Shown: positions 5,604-9,909 of the stretch, piece after piece
How positions within the stretch are numbered: position 1 is the first letter of the stretch
Layout of the letters: every line of letters starts with the position of its first letter
Assembly (NCBI GenBank): GCA_004356335.1
Contig: SMXP01000114.1
Location: 1 to 9,909, forward strand
Origin: Alphaproteobacteria bacterium
GTDB taxonomy: Bacteria; Pseudomonadota; Alphaproteobacteria; SMXP01
DNA length: 9,909 nt
Reading direction: 5' to 3'
Translations under genes and position numbers: made by a program
Notes under the pieces: model-generated
What the model was told of the DNA's origin: nothing
What the model saw: only the letters and a program-made list of their open reading frames with translations
The model's database searches: none

Positions 5604-7217
5604 CTACGAGGATTGGGTTTTATCGCCGCGCAGCGCGTCGATCAATTCTGAGATTCGCGCGCCACCGGCCAGCTGAACAAAAACCGCAAAGACGAAACCA
5701 CCGATTGTCACCAAAACGCCAAGCGCCCCGATTCGTTGCCATTTCGTGCCGTCGAGCAAGGACTGAAGCTCTCCCGTCAGCGCCCACAGCACGGCCGCCA
5801 TGGCGATGCTGGCGAGCAAAATGCGGGGCAGGCGGCTCCGCACCCTACGGTCGGGCACAAAATGGCCAAGCTGCCACAACCGGCTGGCCAACAATATTGT
5901 ATTGACCCAGGCCGCGGTCGATGTGCCGATGGCAATGCCGACCAGGCCAATGCGGAAAAACAGAACGACGCTCAGGGTAATATTCACAAAAGCATTGATC
6001 GCGGCAAAGATCATGGGGGTTCGCGTGTCTTCCCGCGCAAAAAAGCCAGGCGAAAATACTTTAATCAGCACGAAGGCAGGCAGGCCGCAAGCAAATACGG
6101 CAAGGGCGGCAGCCGTATTGTGCGTATCCGATGAAGTGAATTCTCCATGTTCGAACAAAGCGCTGATGACCGGGACGGGAATGACAATCAGCGCAAACGC
6201 AGCCGGCAAAGTCAAAAGCAGCGATATTTCGATAGCGCGATTTTGGCTGGTTATGGCACTCGCTTCATCGCCGGCACGCAAACGGCGCGATAAGTCGGGT
6301 AAAAGTACAACGCCCATGGCCACGCCCACCAGGCCAAGCGGCAATTGGTAAAGGCGGTCCGCATAAAACAAAATGGCAACGGCACTTTGTTCGAAGGACG
6401 CGATGAAGGTGCCAATGACCAGATTAATCTGGGTGATGCCGGCCGCAATGATCCCCGGCACACCAAGAACAATGAGCCGTTTCATGTTGGGTGTCAGCCG
6501 CGGCATGCGCAGACTTGGCATCACACCAATGCGCATACAGCCCCAAGCAAGTGCGGCAAACTGTACGGCGCCGCCGACGAAAACGCCCCATACAAGGGCC
6601 CGGCCGGGCTCCGCCGTATAAGGCGCGATAAAGACCAGAACCGCCACAAGAATGATATTGAGAAGAATCGGCGCCGCCGCCGACAAAAAGAAACGGCCCA
6701 ATGAATTTAAAATACCGGAAAGCAGCGCAACCAGAGAAACGAACAAGAGATAAGGCAAGGCGATCCGCGTAAAGTCGACCGCCAAATCGTATTTCTCGCG
6801 TCCATCCGGATTTCCAAGCCGCGACAAAATCAGGCCAAGTTCGAATGATTCTCCCTCTACCAATAAGAAACCGCCGGCCATGCCGACCATGATCCACGGC
6901 ATCGCCAGCAATGCGATCAAGGTGAAGATCAAAAGGACACTGATCAGGCCGCTAAAGGCTTCGGACGCAAAAACATGCGCGTTTTGGCGCCCTTCACCTT
7001 CAAGACGTTTGGCATAAAGCGGCACAAAGGCGGAATTAAAGGCGCCTTCGGCAAAAAAGCGGCGAAACAGATTGGGAAAGCGGAACGCCACCACAAAGGC
7101 GTCGGCCGCCGGACCGGTGCCCAGAATCGACGCGATCAAGGCGTCCCGCGCAAAGCCCAAAACCCGGCTCACCATGGTCATGCCGCCGACCGTGGCTGCA
7201 TCCCTGAGCAAATTCAT
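5604..7217 (-). CDS. murJ: Lipid II flippase MurJ (MviN)
   Basis: A 537-residue polytopic inner-membrane protein of the MOP superfamily, with many hydrophobic segments consistent with about 14 helices. It flips the peptidoglycan precursor lipid II to the periplasmic face. The N-terminus MNLLRDAATVGGMTMVSRVLG is nearly diagnostic. Residues essential in the E. coli protein are present: Arg18, Arg24, Asp39 and Arg52 (in FRRFFAEGAF). Arg288 in ADRLYQLPLG corresponds to Arg270. Against my recollection of E. coli MurJ there are about 19 extra residues near 116-145, which accounts for the shift in Arg numbering. ATG 7217 begins at the conserved N-terminus. It lies only 25 bases after the glnD stop, so the two genes are probably co-transcribed. 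Confidence 0.96.
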   Translation of the reverse strand: MNLLRDAATVGGMTMVSRVLGFARDALIASILGTGPAADAFVVAFRFPNLFRRFFAEGAFNSAFVPLYAKRLEGEGRQNAHVFASEAFSGLISVLLIFTLIALLAMPWIMVGMAGGFLLVEGESFELGLILSRLGNPDGREKYDLAVDFTRIALPYLLFVSLVALLSGILNSLGRFFLSAAAPILLNIILVAVLVFIAPYTAEPGRALVWGVFVGGAVQFAALAWGCMRIGVMPSLRMPRLTPNMKRLIVLGVPGIIAAGITQINLVIGTFIASFEQSAVAILFYADRLYQLPLGLVGVAMGVVLLPDLSRRLRAGDEASAITSQNRAIEISLLLTLPAAFALIVIPVPVISALFEHGEFTSSDTHNTAAALAVFACGLPAFVLIKVFSPGFFAREDTRTPMIFAAINAFVNITLSVVLFFRIGLVGIAIGTSTAAWVNTILLASRLWQLGHFVPDRRVRSRLPRILLASIAMAAVLWALTGELQSLLDGTKWQRIGALGVLVTIGGFVFAVFVQLAGGARISELIDALRGDKTQSS

Positions 7218-7242
7218 TGAGCCGCCGCCCCCAATATTTGGC

Positions 7243-9909
7243 TCATTCCGCCGCTTTTACGGACGTGATTCCGGCTTCTGGACTGAGCGCTTCAACAAGC
7301 GCGCCACGTATCGCCGCAATGGCCGCTTGATTGGTAATTTTCAATCCCGCCCGGTTCTTAACATAAAAAACGTCGACCGCGCGGGCGCCATAGGTCGAGA
7401 TATGTGCCGAGGCGATTGTTAGACGCTGTTCCGTGATGGCGCGCGCTAATTCGTAAAGCAGGCCGGGACGGTCGCGCCCGTTCACTTCAATGATTGTATG
7501 AAAGACCGATGCCCGATTATCTATAAGAACCTGCGGCTCGACCGTAAATGCTTTGACACGCGTTTGGATCTTGGCGCCGCTTAACCGCTCGCCAGGAATA
7601 ATTTCACCGCTGATCGTCTGATTAACCGTCTTCGTCAGCCGCCTCAATCGGGATGTGTCGCCGAACGGGCGTCCGGCCGTATCTTGAACTTGGAAAATAT
7701 CGAGCGCCTTACCGTCCGTTGTGGTGAAAATCTTGGCGTCCTGAATTGACGCGCCGCTTATGGCGATCGCACCGGCGAGTTGGGCGAATAAGCCCGGTTC
7801 GTCCTTGGTATAAATGACAATCTCGGTGATCGATTTAAACGAATCGATAGTGTAGCGAACCGTCACGCCGTCCTTTGAAAGATCGGCCTCGCGCATCATA
7901 TTGGCGTATCTTAAATGCTTGCTTTGGTCGAAGCTAAGCCAGTAGATGTCACCATGACAGTTAATTTGTTGCTCGCGCTCCGCTTCGCTCCAATCGGCGA
8001 TCTTCACCGCCAGCGCCTGCTTGGCCGCCGCTATTCGCTGATCACGATGGGTCGCGCTACCCGGTGCCGCGCCGCCTTGCAACACCGTCTCCGCCTCATA
8101 ATAGAGGTCGCGCAAGAGCTGGCCTTTCCAGCCATTCCAAACGCCGGGACCCACGGCACGGATATCGGCGACCGTCAAAACCAACAATAATCTCAATCGC
8201 TCCGGACTCTGAACAATCTTGACAAAGTCTTCAATCGTTCGCGGATCCGTGGTATCGCGACTAAGCGCAAATTCGCTCATCACAAGATGATTCTCTACCA
8301 GCCAAGCAACGGTCTCCGTCTCGGCTTTCGACATGCCCAATCGCGGGCACAGGGAACGCCCTATCTGAGCGCCTATCATAGAATGGTCTTGCGGCTGGCC
8401 TTTGGCAATATCGTGCAAAAACAAAGCTATGTAGAGCACTTCCCGGCTCAAAACCTTATGCACGATGTCGTTTGATAGAGGATGTTCCTCGGCAAGTTCG
8501 CCATGTTCGATGCGCGACAAAATTCCAATGGCACGAATCGTATGCTCGTCGACCGTATAATGATGATACATATTGAATTGCATCATCGCCTCGATGCGGC
8601 CGAAAGCCAAAACGAATTTGCCGAGCACGCCGGCTTCGCTCATTCTTCTCAAGGCCCGCTCCGGATCGTGCTTCGACGTTAGAATATTGAGAAAAAGCCT
8701 ATTTGCTTCCGGGTCATTGCGTAAATCGCCGTCGACCAGCTTAAGCGAACGTTTCACGAGCCGAAGCGCCGTGGGGTGAATATCGCAGGACTTTTCGTCG
8801 GCCACATGAAAAAGCCGAATGAGATTGGTTGGGTCGTCAAAGAAGACTTGTTTTCCGGTTACGTTGAGCCGTCGTCCCTCGACAAAAAAACCATCGGGCA
8901 AGGCGCGCCGCTGTGGCCGAAAGCGCAAAAGGCGCCCCAGCCTCGGCCAGCGCATGGCATGACTGGACTCCAGCGCCGCACAGAAAATCCGCGTCAGATC
9001 GCCGACATCTTTGGCGATCAAGAAATAATGTTTCATGAAACGTTCGACTGCCGATTGACCACTGCTATTCCGATAGGCCATGCGCTGTGCCAGTTCGGGT
9101 TGAACATCAAAACTTAATCGCTCTTCCGCACGGCCCGTATAAAAATGCAAATGGCAACGAACGCTCCAAAGGAACGAATAGGCCGCCAGAATCTTTTGGA
9201 ATTCGGATTTAGTAAATAGCCCCGCATCCACCAGCTCGATGCCCTGTTCGACGCGGTAAATATATTTGCCGATCCAGAACAACGTGTTGAGATCGCGCAG
9301 GCCGCCTTTGCCTTCCTTGATGTTCGGCTCGACAAGATAACGCGACCCACCGGCGCGCTCATGACGTCGATTGCGCTCGGAAAGCTTGGCCTCGATGAAT
9401 TCCTTATCGGTGCCCGGAACCACTTCTTGCCAAAAAGCCGTTTTGAGTTCTTGGAAAAGCCCTTCGTCGCCCCACAGATAGCGCATTTCCAAGACAGAGG
9501 TGCGGATGGTCATGTCTCGACGACAGAATTGAACGCATTGCTTTATGCTGCGCGTGGCGTGTCCAACCTTGAGGCCCAAATCCCACAGCATGTAAAGCAT
9601 GTATTCGATCACGCTCTCGCCCCAAGGGGTTTGCTTGTAAGGCAAGACGAAGAGAAGATCGATATCGGAATAAGGCGCCAGATCGCCGCGGCCATAGCCG
9701 CCGACGGCGACGATACTCAGGCGTTCCGCTACGGTCGGATTGCGCGACCGGTAAACGTGGATGGTGGTGAAGTCGTATAGCGCTTGGATGATGACGTCCT
9801 GGATGTGGCACAAAAGCTGAGCGACCTGGCGACCCGGAAGTCCGGATTCGAGCCGATCGCGCACCAGGCCGCGCGCCCTGCGATGCGCCGTGCGCAAGCA
9901 ATCCAACGC
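7243..9909 (-). CDS. glnD: Bifunctional PII uridylyltransferase/uridylyl-removing enzyme GlnD (5' end cut off by window)
   Basis: About 888 residues are visible; the N-terminus lies beyond the right edge, since full proteins are usually above 900. GlnD adds UMP to PII proteins when glutamine is low and removes it when glutamine is high. Domains in order, with numbering from the codon at 9906: a nucleotidyltransferase domain with GGYGRG at about 69-74 and SDID at 80-83; a central region with YHHYTVDEHT near 447; an HD hydrolase motif LFLHDIAKG near 496-503; and two C-terminal ACT domains near 693-765 and 803-875 that sense glutamine, with the related motifs DEPGL and DRPGL. All active-site motifs look intact, so both activities are expected. 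It is the most upstream visible gene of the block with murJ and trpS. The TTG at 9906 is not taken as the start, because the frame continues to the edge and the first conserved part is incomplete. Confidence 0.97.
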   Translation of the reverse strand, partial: ALDCLRTAHRRARGLVRDRLESGLPGRQVAQLLCHIQDVIIQALYDFTTIHVYRSRNPTVAERLSIVAVGGYGRGDLAPYSDIDLLFVLPYKQTPWGESVIEYMLYMLWDLGLKVGHATRSIKQCVQFCRRDMTIRTSVLEMRYLWGDEGLFQELKTAFWQEVVPGTDKEFIEAKLSERNRRHERAGGSRYLVEPNIKEGKGGLRDLNTLFWIGKYIYRVEQGIELVDAGLFTKSEFQKILAAYSFLWSVRCHLHFYTGRAEERLSFDVQPELAQRMAYRNSSGQSAVERFMKHYFLIAKDVGDLTRIFCAALESSHAMRWPRLGRLLRFRPQRRALPDGFFVEGRRLNVTGKQVFFDDPTNLIRLFHVADEKSCDIHPTALRLVKRSLKLVDGDLRNDPEANRLFLNILTSKHDPERALRRMSEAGVLGKFVLAFGRIEAMMQFNMYHHYTVDEHTIRAIGILSRIEHGELAEEHPLSNDIVHKVLSREVLYIALFLHDIAKGQPQDHSMIGAQIGRSLCPRLGMSKAETETVAWLVENHLVMSEFALSRDTTDPRTIEDFVKIVQSPERLRLLLVLTVADIRAVGPGVWNGWKGQLLRDLYYEAETVLQGGAAPGSATHRDQRIAAAKQALAVKIADWSEAEREQQINCHGDIYWLSFDQSKHLRYANMMREADLSKDGVTVRYTIDSFKSITEIVIYTKDEPGLFAQLAGAIAISGASIQDAKIFTTTDGKALDIFQVQDTAGRPFGDTSRLRRLTKTVNQTISGEIIPGERLSGAKIQTRVKAFTVEPQVLIDNRASVFHTIIEVNGRDRPGLLYELARAITEQRLTIASAHISTYGARAVDVFYVKNRAGLKITNQAAIAAIRGALVEALSPEAGITSVKAAE

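Noticed and set aside
5800..6351. Plus-strand open frame of 183 codons opposite murJ
   Set aside because: It is antisense to an intact, motif-complete murJ and its peptide is rich in Ala, Arg, Lys and Thr with no recognisable domain: a shadow frame.
9904..9906. TTG at 9906 as the true GlnD start
   Set aside because: The frame stays open to the window edge, and GlnD proteins normally have more residues before the nucleotidyltransferase motif, so the gene is cut by the edge.

Overview
The window looks like part of an alphaproteobacterial chromosome. The minus-strand order glnD, murJ, trpS, then a universal stress gene is one I know from alphaproteobacteria. Two copies of an intergenic repeat also resemble a dispersed motif common in Rhizobiales and relatives; that resemblance is from memory and was not searched. 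No phage, transposon, plasmid or CRISPR signal is visible.

Left part (1 to 2725, plus strand): a short open frame entering from the left edge, a tRNA-Arg(CCT), and a three-gene group. The first gene is a GT4 glycosyltransferase that resembles the cyanobacterial UDP-glucose:tetrahydrobiopterin glucosyltransferase. The second is a pteridine-reductase-type SDR (FolM-like). The third is a FolB/FolX-family dihydroneopterin aldolase/epimerase, whose GTG start overlaps the SDR stop codon. Together they suggest a route from dihydroneopterin (or its triphosphate) to dihydromonapterin, then tetrahydromonapterin, then a pterin glycoside. This is the most interesting content of the window. Pterin glycosides are best known from cyanobacteria and green sulfur bacteria.

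Middle (2723 to 2826): the convergent gap between the pterin genes and the minus-strand block. It holds a perfect 12-bp hairpin followed by copy B of a 70-bp repeat. Copy A (1392-1461) lies between the glycosyltransferase and the SDR. The copies match at 59 of 70 positions by my hand alignment. Both keep the same two-tier hairpin although the stem bases differ.

Right part (2824 to 9909, minus strand): transcription runs from glnD (bifunctional PII uridylyltransferase, truncated by the window edge) to murJ (lipid II flippase), trpS (tryptophanyl-tRNA synthetase), a membrane-anchored DUF2333 protein and a universal stress protein. Gaps are 25 to 88 bases, consistent with a mostly co-transcribed housekeeping block that may have extra internal promoters. 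No gene-free stretch exceeds 300 bases.
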